A DNA stretch of 54,618 nucleotides. Source: a virus. Positions 1 through 8,999 of this stretch are shown piece by piece. Numbering within the stretch: position 1 is the stretch's first letter; each line of letters opens with the position of its first letter. The stretch is taken from positions 1-54,618 of the IMG/VR virus record IMGVR_UViG_3300037225_000325, one strand, 5' to 3'. The position numbers and the translations under genes are program-made. A model generated the notes under the pieces. The model ran no database searches, was not told the origin of the DNA, and saw only the letters and a list, made by a program, of their open reading frames with translations.

Positions 1-1767
1 TGGTTTCCCTGTTTCACCGCCTATTTTTGTATCTTTAGGTAAAATGCCGTTCTTCTTCATTTCATCATGGGCTTCTTTGGTGTCGATAGTCCCCGGTTCG
101 CCATTGGGGAGGGTATAGGTAGCATAGGGCTTGGTTGGGCCTGTGGGCTCGCCCTTCCTTTCTGCACCTAGGCCCGGAACCCCTGCTTTCAACACACTGA
201 CCTGAGTATCGAATCTATTCAAGGCACTTAGAGCGTATGCCTTGTTCGGCGTTCTAGGCCCCGGCACTACGTCTGCAATCGCTGCTCGCAGCATATCAGA
301 TCCTTGACCCATTCCAGATATACCTCGAAGAGCAAAGGCGCTTTCACGAAGGTTCTTCACGGCCGTCACATACTCTATTTCATCTGGGGTGAGCGTCTTT
401 GCGATATCGGTGGCAAGGAAGTTTTTAATAGTGCTGCCATCATCCGGCACCTTCAAAACTTGGGCGAATTTGGCAACCTGCTTTTGGGAAAAGTCGCCCT
501 TCAAGTTGTTCAAGGCATCGATAACCTGCTTCGATGAAGTTTGGATCTCATTGAAGGCTGCAAGCCTTGGCTTGACGAATTTAGCTGCTCCCTCTCCGAC
601 ATACATACTGCCAAATCCCTTTCTCTTGTTTTCCTCGTTTGCTTTAACGATCTCCTCTTTAGACTTCAGATCGAAGTCTCCGGTATTCGTGTTATAAACA
701 GACATCGGCGTAGAAAGCATGGCCAGTATTCTTTGCGCCCCGTATGCCTCTTGTCCTGCCGTCTGATAGTGCCCAAAAGCCTTTATGTATTGAGGCGTCC
801 CCCTGAGTTTAGGATCAACCTTGTAAACCATTTCAAACGCCCTGACGTTTGCGGGAATCCCAGCCAGTTCTTCTCTTTTCCCTGCCGCCACATTCGCCTG
901 TGCATTCCTGAGCATTGCTTGGAGCTTAGTGTTGGTTCCCGCCTGAGAAATAAGTCCGCCTATTGCGGCGTTTTTGTCCTCATAGGGCATTTTTTTGTTA
1001 TTCAAGATTTCATTAAGGTCATTCCTGATTTTCTGAGTACGGAATAGAAATTCAGGCTGACCTGGTGCCACCGCTGGTTGAGCTGAAACGGGAGGAACTG
1101 GCGTATCGGGTACGGGGGCCGCCACCGGTGGTTGTGCCCCGCCTCCTATGTTCGTCCCTGCCGCGATCCTGTTCCTTATGGCGTCTACCTGCTGCGGGAT
1201 AGGCTGACCACCCGCTACGGGAGCCGGGGCCGCCGTAGGCTGTGCCGAAGTCCCCGGAGCCATAGTATTCACCGGTTGCTGCGGAACAATGCTCCCCGGC
1301 ATTCCTCCGCCGCCCGTCATGGCCGAGTTGAACATATTCATTCCAGCTTCAGGTTCTCCCGCTGTGACGAAAGCCTTTCCCATTCCGGCCTGCAATTCCA
1401 TCCCCTTCATCGACCGGGCCAACATCATATTCGTAAAAGCCTGCCGTTCTTCCCCTGCCTTCACGGGATGTCTTGTAGTGAAGGAATTCCAGGTCTGTGG
1501 ATTGGCGTATCCTGCTGAGGTCCAAACATCGTCAGAGCTCTCCGGCTTAGGATGGGTGATTTGAGACAGCTCCTTGGTCGCATTTACGTTCTCTTCGCTG
1601 ATGTCATATTGCAACTTAGCCGCTTTATTCTGAATCCCATGAGCCTGCCTCTGGTCCAAAAAGCTGGCAATCTTCATAGCGGTCTCGCCCTGATTCGGCT
1701 GCCAATAGTCGGCAAGGGTCTTAGGCGTCTGCGTGTTAGCTTGAGGAAGAAGTGCCGTCCAATCCAT
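1..1767 (-). CDS. Putative ejection / internal virion protein (partial, runs off window start)
   Basis: An open frame with no stop from the ATG at 1767 to base 1, 589 codons. It starts MDWTALLPQANTQTPKTLAD and has a good ribosome site (GGAGGG) inside the end of the preceding gene. Residues 165-230 are Pro/Ala/Gly rich; the rest is mostly helical and polar, with a coiled-coil-like centre. Its place downstream of the gp10-like gene and next to another low-complexity virion-type protein fits the ejection (gp7/gp16/gp20-type) slot of P22-like phages, but no domain was recognised. If the window is circular, the frame continues at 54618 for 12 more codons to a stop at 54580, giving about 601 residues. 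Confidence 0.8.
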   Translation of the reverse strand, partial: MDWTALLPQANTQTPKTLADYWQPNQGETAMKIASFLDQRQAHGIQNKAAKLQYDISEENVNATKELSQITHPKPESSDDVWTSAGYANPQTWNSFTTRHPVKAGEERQAFTNMMLARSMKGMELQAGMGKAFVTAGEPEAGMNMFNSAMTGGGGMPGSIVPQQPVNTMAPGTSAQPTAAPAPVAGGQPIPQQVDAIRNRIAAGTNIGGGAQPPVAAPVPDTPVPPVSAQPAVAPGQPEFLFRTQKIRNDLNEILNNKKMPYEDKNAAIGGLISQAGTNTKLQAMLRNAQANVAAGKREELAGIPANVRAFEMVYKVDPKLRGTPQYIKAFGHYQTAGQEAYGAQRILAMLSTPMSVYNTNTGDFDLKSKEEIVKANEENKRKGFGSMYVGEGAAKFVKPRLAAFNEIQTSSKQVIDALNNLKGDFSQKQVAKFAQVLKVPDDGSTIKNFLATDIAKTLTPDEIEYVTAVKNLRESAFALRGISGMGQGSDMLRAAIADVVPGPRTPNKAYALSALNRFDTQVSVLKAGVPGLGAERKGEPTGPTKPYATYTLPNGEPGTIDTKEAHDEMKKNGILPKDTKIGGETGKP

Positions 1768-1770
1768 AGC

Positions 1771-2814
1771 CTACCCTCCTGTACCGAAATACCCTGTACT
1801 ACCGCTCAGGTAATCAGACCAGTTGGTTCCGGTTCCGGCGCCAGAAGACATCCCCCCCGTACCAGTCAAATAGGAAGAGGGGTTGCTATTCTGCTTCAGC
1901 GCGTTCAGTATGGCCTGCTGGTTCTGGTAATTCAAGTAGAGGCCCGCCGTGCCCGTAGCCGTGTTCCCCACCCCGGTCAGGGCATTTGTATAGGCGTTGG
2001 ATTGCCCCAAAGTGCCCGCTGCTGTAGCCGATCCCGCTCCCGCCGCATACTGGGCCGTTCCGGTTCCTGAATAGATACCGGCTTCATTCGTCGCCACACT
2101 CTGCCCCGCCCCGCCCGTGTTGCCGGTGAGCATATTATAAAGGTTCTGCTTTGACGAGGTATCTTCGGCGTACATTTCAGGTTGAAAAGTGCCGGAAATG
2201 TAATTAGCGATGTCAGTCGCCTGGTTGCCCGATCCGAACCCCCCACTTGCCGCCCTTTGTGCGGCTATCTCCTGCATGGAGAGGTCAACCATGCCCCCGC
2301 CTGAACCGCCACTCTGCATAGCCGTATTCAAATTGAATGGTTGACTCAGGTATCCGGCAGGAAGCCCACTGCTCCCCGTCGAGGATTGGGCTTGGGTATA
2401 CGCATCAGCCTGCTGTTTCTGCTGTGTGAGTTGGTTTAACGTCTGGACGTCCTGTGCATATTCACCGGCATGGGCTTCTTTAGCCTTTGCACTTCCACTA
2501 CTCTGCCATGCCGAAACCTTTGCATTTGCCGCATCGAGGTCCGCTTGCTGCTGTGCCCCCCATACCGGCTGTGTCCCCATGTTCCCCGTGAGGTAATACT
2601 GGAGCATGTCGTAGAGCTTATTTCCCCCTACCGCATAGGGTTCGAGGGCGCCTACCGCCGACTGTTGACCGCCCACCATCATAGATTCGGCGCCGTACTG
2701 AGACAGGGCGGCTTGGTTTGCGGCATCCTTGGCCGAACTCGATCCTATCCAGGCAGAACCTAAGTTCCCCGCTGCGCTCACTCCCGCTGCTGCCAACATT
2801 GCTGTAAGAGGCAT
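1771..2814 (-). CDS. Putative internal virion / DNA ejection protein
   Basis: 347 residues. The start at 2814 is chosen over a longer frame because AAGGAG lies 7 nt upstream and the preceding gene stops just before it. The N-terminus (MPLTAMLAAAGVSAAG) is a small hydrophobic Ala/Gly segment of the kind seen in phage proteins that enter the membrane during DNA ejection. The body is rich in Gly, Ser, Gln and Ala with few charges. Position after the tail accessory genes supports an internal virion role. No catalytic motif is visible. Function is inferred from composition and context. Confidence 0.65.
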   Translation of the reverse strand: MPLTAMLAAAGVSAAGNLGSAWIGSSSAKDAANQAALSQYGAESMMVGGQQSAVGALEPYAVGGNKLYDMLQYYLTGNMGTQPVWGAQQQADLDAANAKVSAWQSSGSAKAKEAHAGEYAQDVQTLNQLTQQKQQADAYTQAQSSTGSSGLPAGYLSQPFNLNTAMQSGGSGGGMVDLSMQEIAAQRAASGGFGSGNQATDIANYISGTFQPEMYAEDTSSKQNLYNMLTGNTGGAGQSVATNEAGIYSGTGTAQYAAGAGSATAAGTLGQSNAYTNALTGVGNTATGTAGLYLNYQNQQAILNALKQNSNPSSYLTGTGGMSSGAGTGTNWSDYLSGSTGYFGTGG

Positions 2815-2815
2815 A

Positions 2816-3256
2816 TCATAACTCCTTGGAGAACATTGTCTCTTTAGGGACGTATCCCAACGACTCATACATCTTTACATTTTCTTCCGGCATGAGGTGG
2901 TTCCATCCTATGATAAGGACGGTTGCTCCCTTCTCAATGGCCCACGAGTCGAACGCCTTGAGCATCCTGTACCCGAGCTTGCCCCGGGACTGAGGAATCA
3001 CATATCCAAAAAGAAGGGCCGCCATAAGCTCCCCCGTGAGCATCAACGGGAAGGACAGACCGGCAAAAACACCCTTATACCCATCGCCATTGGTGGCAAA
3101 GAAAACAACCCCCTTTCCGGTCGCGATGGCTTCCTCCCATATCTTGACGAAAAATGGTTCGTTCAGTGCTTTCTTTCCCTTGAGTTCCACAAGCATTTCC
3201 TTTACCAGTGGAACGATGAGGGGGACTTCGTTCGGCCTGAGCTTATCGATGATCAT
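2816..3256 (-). CDS. GNAT-fold acetyltransferase-like virion protein
   Basis: 146 residues with the strand-helix order of GNAT N-acetyltransferases. Residues near 88-105 (VIPQSRGKLGYRML) match the acetyl-CoA loop region but are degenerate compared with the usual R/QxxGxG/A. The C-terminal NVKMYESLGYVPKETMF resembles the family's closing helix and strand. T7-like podoviruses carry a GNAT-like internal virion protein (gp13), and this gene sits among likely ejection genes, so a structural role without catalysis is plausible. Stop and next start are almost contiguous (TGA then ATG). Confidence 0.6.
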   Translation of the reverse strand: MIIDKLRPNEVPLIVPLVKEMLVELKGKKALNEPFFVKIWEEAIATGKGVVFFATNGDGYKGVFAGLSFPLMLTGELMAALLFGYVIPQSRGKLGYRMLKAFDSWAIEKGATVLIIGWNHLMPEENVKMYESLGYVPKETMFSKEL

Positions 3257-3260
3257 ATGC

Positions 3261-3482
3261 TCATCCTATGTACTGCCATACGGTCCCCGTCCACCTGTAA
3301 AACCCCGCGCCACTTCCAAAATTCAAATTAACACCATCTGCGTAAACCCTCATTCCGACGTATGGTTTCTGCGGAGTCACTTTTCCATAGTTCGTGTTTG
3401 ATGGATCGTCAAACTGTCCAAGGGCGGTATACCAGTCGAGATAACTGGAAAATACCGGATGAGAAAAGCCCTTATCAGTCAA
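3261..3482 (-). CDS. Small hypothetical virion-cluster protein
   Basis: 73 residues. It starts at TTG inside the last codons of the gp10-like gene (8-bp overlap), which implies translational coupling. The C-terminal half (FGSGAGFYRWTGTVWQYIG) has the look of a short beta-rich tail or fibre segment. No family recognised. Placement between the gp10-like and GNAT-like genes suggests a minor virion component. Confidence 0.55.
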   Translation of the reverse strand: MTDKGFSHPVFSSYLDWYTALGQFDDPSNTNYGKVTPQKPYVGMRVYADGVNLNFGSGAGFYRWTGTVWQYIG

Positions 3483-4965
3483 CGTAGCCCCCGATAATTA
3501 CCCGTTTGCATGGATCGCTTATCATTATCCGTGCTATCATCCCGTAAGGGAAAAGCCCTACCCTTCTCCACACAGCCCTCTTGGCGTACTCTCCGATGGC
3601 CCCGAGGGATGTCCCGTAATCTCCGGACCACGTATGGCCGCCATCTGCCGAGAAGGAAAATACTATATTCCCCCCGACGCCCATTTCAGCATCTACTATG
3701 AGCCGGTTGATCCTGATGCTGTTAAGTTCTCCCTTCTTGTCTGCAAGGATTTGAGCGGTTCTGAAGGCAACGATAGGAGTGCCGCCATCATCCTGGTACA
3801 CAGAATCGGTCATCTGATAGATGTTCCCGCTTTTCCAATCACCCACAAGGTGCATATTGTTGAAATAGGCGTAGCAATTACTAAGGTGGCGGTTCGTCTG
3901 ATATATGTAGGCTGCCCCGTAGCTCGACCGTTCATGCCACGCCATCATGGGATCGGGGATAGTGGAGTCAAAAACAAAGGTCTGGTTCATTGAAGGGGAT
4001 GTTACGACCCAGAAACTATGGCCGTCTGCTTCGTAACAATAGCTGAATGCGTCCGTCCATGGGGTCCATTTCTGCATTTGGAACGTAATGGCGGGAGGGG
4101 AGATAACCTGCACAGCATCACTTGAAATCTGTACGGCTCCTATGAAACTTGGTCCGTCGTTCACCCGCCGCGCTCCGAGCATAAAAAGCCCGCCGTTCCC
4201 CCTCGCTACAGAAGCCGGCGCAGGAGTCCCGTAGTCCATGACGGCGGCTGTCATACGGGAGAATGGGAAGCCTTGGGCGGTAGCTATCCCGGCGTTGTAC
4301 CAAATCTCCGTTGTCACTTGCTTTACAAAGAAGAGCTGCTGCTGTTCGTACCAGATTGATTGAACGGGGTCCGGGGTCGCTTCGATGGACGCTACGGCCA
4401 GCGTACTCCAGTTCAGGCCGTTGTAAAGATCGGAACAGAAGACATTCATCGAATTGGCTTGGGCTACAACAAAATACCCGTCTGCGAATTCGAGGGCAGT
4501 AACTCCTGTCGAGGGGAAGCCGCACGTTCCATAGCCTCCGCTGCCCGCGAAAAAGGCGCTACTGGTAAATGTATACGTGACGACGTTGTAGATGTAGCCA
4601 AGCACCCCATCAACTATCATGAGCTGGTTCCCGCCGACTCCGCCAACGGCCAGCCCGTTGTCCTTCATAATTACCCTGCCGATAGATGTCCCGAGCGATG
4701 CCAACGGGGCGGATACTGTGCCGGAGGTATTGACCGAGTAGAGGTTTGTCCCTGCTACCACGTAGAGAAGCCCGTTAAATACGTGCATTTTACGAACCAC
4801 ATACGCCCCAGCATTGGTCCATAGTGTCGTTCCCGGCGTCCCAACTAGGGAGAAAGGAGATTTTGACCCCTTGGCGTTCATCTCTACGAAAAAATTGACG
4901 AGGCGGGAGGCATCTATGTTTGACGAGCGGCCTATGTAGCCGGGGCCTACGAGCTCAAAGATCAT
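3475..4965 (-). CDS. Tail accessory / packaged DNA stabilisation protein, P22 gp10-like
   Basis: 496 residues; P22 gp10 is 472. The N-terminus (SRLVNFFVEMNAKGSKS followed by LVGTPGTTLW) fits the gp10 family pattern RxVNxYxE ... PG. The rest is repeated beta strands, many with the pattern GLxVVxGxxLY, as expected for a beta-propeller-like tail-hub protein. In P22, gp10 binds below gp4 and plugs the portal so that DNA stays packaged. Start overlaps the gp4-like stop by 4 bp (ATGA). Order gp4-gp10 is conserved with P22. High confidence in the family, moderate in exact role. Confidence 0.85.
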   Translation of the reverse strand: MIFELVGPGYIGRSSNIDASRLVNFFVEMNAKGSKSPFSLVGTPGTTLWTNAGAYVVRKMHVFNGLLYVVAGTNLYSVNTSGTVSAPLASLGTSIGRVIMKDNGLAVGGVGGNQLMIVDGVLGYIYNVVTYTFTSSAFFAGSGGYGTCGFPSTGVTALEFADGYFVVAQANSMNVFCSDLYNGLNWSTLAVASIEATPDPVQSIWYEQQQLFFVKQVTTEIWYNAGIATAQGFPFSRMTAAVMDYGTPAPASVARGNGGLFMLGARRVNDGPSFIGAVQISSDAVQVISPPAITFQMQKWTPWTDAFSYCYEADGHSFWVVTSPSMNQTFVFDSTIPDPMMAWHERSSYGAAYIYQTNRHLSNCYAYFNNMHLVGDWKSGNIYQMTDSVYQDDGGTPIVAFRTAQILADKKGELNSIRINRLIVDAEMGVGGNIVFSFSADGGHTWSGDYGTSLGAIGEYAKRAVWRRVGLFPYGMIARIMISDPCKRVIIGGYVD

Positions 4966-5711
4966 GAATAGTTGCCCGAATATGGCCCGACATATATGTC
5001 GTAGGCGTTCCGGCTCTTCTTCGGGAGATCAACCATCATCGTCCCTGGTCTGGTGTTCATGGCTACGATGTTGCCCATTGCTCGCGCTTTCATGCCCTTT
5101 AAGTGGGGCGGAAAAGGCTTCCCGTCATCACGGTACTGAGGCCACAACACTTCATCAAGGCTGTACCTCAAGGCCATGTAATAAGCCGACTGAAAAATGA
5201 CGGTGTCGGTAGGGACGGAGAATTCCGTCAGGGGCTTCTGCTGTCCAATGAAAAGCGTGTACACAATGGAGGCATCCGGGATCGGGTAGGCGTAGATGAT
5301 GCCCATTTGTGATGTCTGCTGCGTGGGACCGGGATCATAGATAATCTCGGTAGGCCGGGCAGTCGAGATCAGTGAGTCTTCATAGGTGTCGTAGATCCCC
5401 TTATCTATTATATCGCAGGGGTAACGGACATTGAGGGCATCCTGAATGAAAGCGTTGTCTATCTTCGATGGCTTCGAGGTGTTGAAGTCCTGGCCGTACC
5501 CGATGGTATAGATATACTTCCCCGCCGTCAGGGGGAAGTTCTCCATGATCGAAGCAAGTACCATCAGGGATTCTATGGACCACTGGTCGAGGATGTAATT
5601 GAGGTCGTTCAGAGCATCGGCAATTTCAGAGGCGGCGGGAGCCTCATTCATTTTAAGCGCGCCTATGTCGCGGAACGACTTCTTGATGAGATCGCCGACA
5701 AGGACGACCAT
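4962..5711 (-). CDS. Tail accessory factor / head completion protein, P22 gp4-like
   Basis: 249 residues, longer than P22 gp4 (166). Typical family features: an N-terminal helical part with ALNDLNYILDQWSIESLMV, then FPLTAGKYIYTIG and a C-terminal helix with YYMALRYSLDEVL. gp4-like adaptors bind the portal ring and form the head-tail connector; P22 gp4 also has peptidoglycan hydrolase activity, which cannot be judged here. TAATG overlap with the upstream 119-aa gene and ATGA overlap with the gp10-like gene show one coupled translation unit. Confidence 0.85.
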   Translation of the reverse strand: MVVLVGDLIKKSFRDIGALKMNEAPAASEIADALNDLNYILDQWSIESLMVLASIMENFPLTAGKYIYTIGYGQDFNTSKPSKIDNAFIQDALNVRYPCDIIDKGIYDTYEDSLISTARPTEIIYDPGPTQQTSQMGIIYAYPIPDASIVYTLFIGQQKPLTEFSVPTDTVIFQSAYYMALRYSLDEVLWPQYRDDGKPFPPHLKGMKARAMGNIVAMNTRPGTMMVDLPKKSRNAYDIYVGPYSGNYS

Positions 5712-6070
5712 TACGCAGATCCTTCAGCGACCGCCGATTTCTTTTTCTTCAGTTCCTTCAGAGTCAATTCGGTCTCTGCAATCTTGGCCTGAAGTATCTT
5801 GGTTTCGGTGAAGGCAACAGGGGTATCTTCCCACCCGCTCTCCCTGAGCACCAGTTCTTCATCCTCGTTGTTGACCGTCTTGGGTTCATGGATAACATGG
5901 TACATCATCTTCGGGTATGCCTGGTGACGATAGCCGGGCCGCCAGCCTTCCCGGACGGCTTCGGTTTCCTCAGCGTCGTTGTTTACCCTACGGACCCCAT
6001 CAAGCTTATCGTGATAGAGAAATAGGGGCCATTCCTTCTTCATTTTTACCTGACCGATGTTTACAACCAT
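5711..6070 (-). CDS. Hypothetical protein with C-terminal coiled coil
   Basis: 119 residues. The first half contains W and Y-rich motifs (KKEWPLFLYHDKLDGVRRV, WRPGYRHQAYPKMMYHVIHE). The last 35 residues form a charged helix (ILQAKIAETELTLKELKKK), a probable coiled coil. Start chosen from GGGAGGG about 9 nt upstream. Sits in the virion operon directly before the gp4-like gene, so a minor virion or assembly role is likely. Family not recognised. Confidence 0.7.
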   Translation of the reverse strand: MVVNIGQVKMKKEWPLFLYHDKLDGVRRVNNDAEETEAVREGWRPGYRHQAYPKMMYHVIHEPKTVNNEDEELVLRESGWEDTPVAFTETKILQAKIAETELTLKELKKKKSAVAEGSA

Positions 6071-6072
6071 AT

Positions 6073-6222
6073 TTAGTGCCCTCCCTTCTTTTTCTTGTCA
6101 GACCGTTCGATAATGCTCTTCTGGATCATGGCGTTTCGCTTCGTTGTGGACTTGGCCTTAGTTCCGGAAGGGGTAGCTACGCGATAGCGTCCTGACTTTA
6201 ACTTCTTGACTGTCACTGGCAT
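6073..6222 (-). CDS. Small basic protein (49 aa)
   Basis: Starts MPVTVKKLKSGRYRVATPSG and ends SDKKKKGGH. Strongly Lys/Arg rich; preceded by GGAGG with ideal spacing. The short beta-like MPVTVKKLKSGRYRV start is seen in small phage proteins that precede structural genes. One of two tiny basic genes in tandem here. Could bind DNA or an acidic virion partner; function unknown. Confidence 0.6.
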   Translation of the reverse strand: MPVTVKKLKSGRYRVATPSGTKAKSTTKRNAMIQKSIIERSDKKKKGGH

Positions 6223-6256
6223 ACATCCTCCAGAGGGGGAATGAATCCCCCATGAG

Positions 6257-6355
6257 CTACTTCTTTTTGCCTTTCGACTTCACCGTTGTCTTGGCCTTCG
6301 GTGCATAGCCGAAGTGGCTCTGTGTCTTTGACACGCTAGCCTTCTTTTTAGTCAT
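6257..6355 (-). CDS. Small basic protein (32 aa)
   Basis: 32 residues, 12 of them Lys, starting MTKKKASVSKTQSHFGYAPK. Its ATG overlaps the stop of the large glycosyltransferase gene by 8 bp and is preceded by GGAGG, so it is probably translated by coupling. Its tail is KSKGKKK. Function unknown. Confidence 0.55.
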   Translation of the reverse strand: MTKKKASVSKTQSHFGYAPKAKTTVKSKGKKK

Positions 6356-8999
6356 GAGTTCTCACCTCCCTTTTTAACGGGATGAAGTGACGTTCTTTAT
6401 CGAACGGCACGGTTTGGACTATCTTTGTGAGATGATCGGTTTGCCCATACACAAGGTCTTTGTCGAGGTTCCACGCTTCCTTGAACTTATCCCATGCCTC
6501 TATCATCTGGCGGTTGTAAGTAGTGTTGCCCCTCCCCTGCGGGCCACCTGTGTGGTGAATATACATCCCATTATCTATCAGGACCTGCAGTCCGGAAAGG
6601 AAACACCTGATTGTATAGTCTTCATCGTCAAACCCGAATGGCCCGAACGACCTTATATCGCCGATGGTATCAAGACATTGCCTCGTGACAAACCAGAAAA
6701 ATGATGGCATCCTTGATATGCTCCACAACTGTCCTTTGTGGGCGGGGTCATTCGACCATTTCTCAGCGAAGGCTTCGAGGTCCGCTATGTCACCATTATA
6801 GGTGACGGGGATATCTATTTGCTGCGGACCGGACACGTAATTTGAACGAGGACCGATGATGCCGACGTTTGGGATAACGCTAGTCCAATACAGGCATTTG
6901 TCGGCCCAACCTTTTGTCAGAATGACATCATTGTCCATAACAACAACGTCTTTTCCCTTCGCTTCTCCGAAGAGCCTTGACCTTGCGGCAGGGACGCCTA
7001 CGTTCTCGCTCAACTCAATAAGTCTTATATCCGTCTGTTCCCTTAAGTAACCAAGGCTTGCATCGGTAGACCCGTTGTCGAGAACAATAATTTCATAGCT
7101 GTGGTTCCCGATAGTACGTCTTACCGAGTCGAGACACTTCTGAATATGACCATCTCCGTTGTAATTGGGGATCAACAGAGATATTTCAGGTTGTTTTTCC
7201 TCTGAATAAGCTGTGCCGTTCGGGAGGAGGTAGGAAAGGTCAACCTCTTCGTGAACCCCCTTCGGGACATAATCGTCAAACTTGCCGATATCGATCCTGT
7301 AGCCTTTGTCAAAGAGCGCAGCGAGGCGTTCTATGGAGTATCTTGAATCCCTCCCGCTCTTGTTACCTGTAAAGATGGTCTGGACCTTATTAAGCGGGTT
7401 TGCAAAGGCGCGTGAGTTGCCGTCAAAAAGAAGGAGAGGTCTGGTATCCTTGAATTGATCTTTGCTCCAATCAAGGAAAGCTTCAAGAGTATTCGGGTTT
7501 GAGTAGGCAGGCATTTCAAGCAACGGGAGTACATCGGCTACCCGATATATGGAAGATGAGAGATCAAAAGGGTATCCAAAGTCTAAGTCATGATCCGCCC
7601 AGGGATACTTCCATGTTTCCGGCGCTGTTTGAGCCGTGTCCAGCATGTAACAGTGGGTCGTGTTCCAGCCCAGTCGTAGGGATACGACTAGAAGTTTCGG
7701 GTCGTCGTCTAATTCATAAACGCAATCCTTAGCAGAGAAGTCCTTCACAAAAACCGTATCGTCAGTCAGGAACAGGACGTAATCGTAGCCTTCGACGGCA
7801 GAGAGGAGGTCGGATCGGAAGTCGGTATCTCTGGTAAATTGGGCATTGATTGGATACGGTTCTCCTGGAACAGTCCTAGTGGGATTCCAGGTGTTCTGAT
7901 ACTGTTCATGAAACCTTACGCCCGAATCTGTCCATAAAACATGGATCTTCATGCTGTCAAGGTCGCTACAATGTCTCGCCAAGCTTCGTAAGCATCCGTC
8001 CAACTGCATCGCCCTGTCCTTGCTGAATATCACACAGACCGTATCCTTTGTCGGGGCCGTCTTGACCATCATCTCCTCCCTTTTTGGTGCAGCGTATTCG
8101 ATAATCTCCTGGTACAGTGTTTCCCAGGAATACTTTCTCAGGCCTCCGTCCCTTACCCACTGGTCCATCCGATCTCTATAGGCACGTATCCTATCAGTGC
8201 TGCGGAGGAGTTCGGAGAGCCGGGCATCGAGCTCCTTATACGACGTGAAATGCCTGAAGTCGATGAATAGGTTTCGGGGAATGTGGTCAATGATATCTGG
8301 GGCTCCAAGATAGATGGGGATGGTGCCCGCTTCGATGCAGTCCAGAATCTTCTCCGTCACATAACCTTGGGCGAGTTCCGGATGATTCGTGTTTTCAAAA
8401 CATAGGCTGAAGACGTACCTGCTGAGAGTCGTCAGCTTATTCCCCTTTGGTATCTCCCCCCTGTAATTGGGGAGGTTGAAGGAAGGCACGCCGTAAACAT
8501 CGAAGGGTATGTCGGAATTATCATCCCACCACTTAGCCGCTTCAAGGCGCTTGCTGTAAAGTTCGGACGGTACACGGGAAGACTTGTTCCCCGCTATCAT
8601 GCAAATTCCGGTCGTGCGAGGATTGGCAGGATAGAGTTTTTTCCTGCTTGATGCCGACTCGGTCATGGTCCCCTCTGTCGTGGGCCATCCTGATCGCGTA
8701 TAAGGCACGTAGGTGAACTTTTCGGGCTGAAGCAGGGTAAGTGCCTTGAAGTGGGTGAAGATATGGTCGAAGCAATCCCAGAGCGCAAAATTGTACTGTT
8801 CTGGAGTTACCACTACTGGCTCTGACAAGAAAAGGAAATTGAACCCTGGTTGCCTCTGCTTGAAGCTGTATGAGTTCAGATAGAGATACGCCACGCAACC
8901 GGGAATGGCCTCTCTTGAAAACTGAAATGTGTGGCCTCCATATTCGACCGTCCGCTCTTCATCCGGAGCGATATGGGCGTAGACAATGTTTGTTTTCAT
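6348..8999 (-). CDS. Three-domain glycosyltransferase (GT10-like + GT-A-like + GT2)
   Basis: 883 residues, three transferase-like domains in one chain. Residues ~95-300 match the fucosyltransferase GT10 C-terminal domain (FENTNHPELAQGYVTEKI, then AGTIPIYLGAP). Residues ~320-590 look like a GT-A domain that starts VCVIFSKDRAMQLDGCL and has FLTDDTVF (a DxD-like TDD near 412). Residues ~603-830 are GT2: ISLLIPNYNGDGHIQKCLDS, EIIVLDNGSTD, VVMDNDVIL near 688, and a distal FDDEDYT. Lies in the virion operon with a methyltransferase and a second GT2, suggesting glycan decoration of a virion protein or the host surface. The target is unknown. ATGA overlap with the methyltransferase gene. Confidence 0.85.
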   Translation of the reverse strand: MKTNIVYAHIAPDEERTVEYGGHTFQFSREAIPGCVAYLYLNSYSFKQRQPGFNFLFLSEPVVVTPEQYNFALWDCFDHIFTHFKALTLLQPEKFTYVPYTRSGWPTTEGTMTESASSRKKLYPANPRTTGICMIAGNKSSRVPSELYSKRLEAAKWWDDNSDIPFDVYGVPSFNLPNYRGEIPKGNKLTTLSRYVFSLCFENTNHPELAQGYVTEKILDCIEAGTIPIYLGAPDIIDHIPRNLFIDFRHFTSYKELDARLSELLRSTDRIRAYRDRMDQWVRDGGLRKYSWETLYQEIIEYAAPKREEMMVKTAPTKDTVCVIFSKDRAMQLDGCLRSLARHCSDLDSMKIHVLWTDSGVRFHEQYQNTWNPTRTVPGEPYPINAQFTRDTDFRSDLLSAVEGYDYVLFLTDDTVFVKDFSAKDCVYELDDDPKLLVVSLRLGWNTTHCYMLDTAQTAPETWKYPWADHDLDFGYPFDLSSSIYRVADVLPLLEMPAYSNPNTLEAFLDWSKDQFKDTRPLLLFDGNSRAFANPLNKVQTIFTGNKSGRDSRYSIERLAALFDKGYRIDIGKFDDYVPKGVHEEVDLSYLLPNGTAYSEEKQPEISLLIPNYNGDGHIQKCLDSVRRTIGNHSYEIIVLDNGSTDASLGYLREQTDIRLIELSENVGVPAARSRLFGEAKGKDVVVMDNDVILTKGWADKCLYWTSVIPNVGIIGPRSNYVSGPQQIDIPVTYNGDIADLEAFAEKWSNDPAHKGQLWSISRMPSFFWFVTRQCLDTIGDIRSFGPFGFDDEDYTIRCFLSGLQVLIDNGMYIHHTGGPQGRGNTTYNRQMIEAWDKFKEAWNLDKDLVYGQTDHLTKIVQTVPFDKERHFIPLKREVRTHD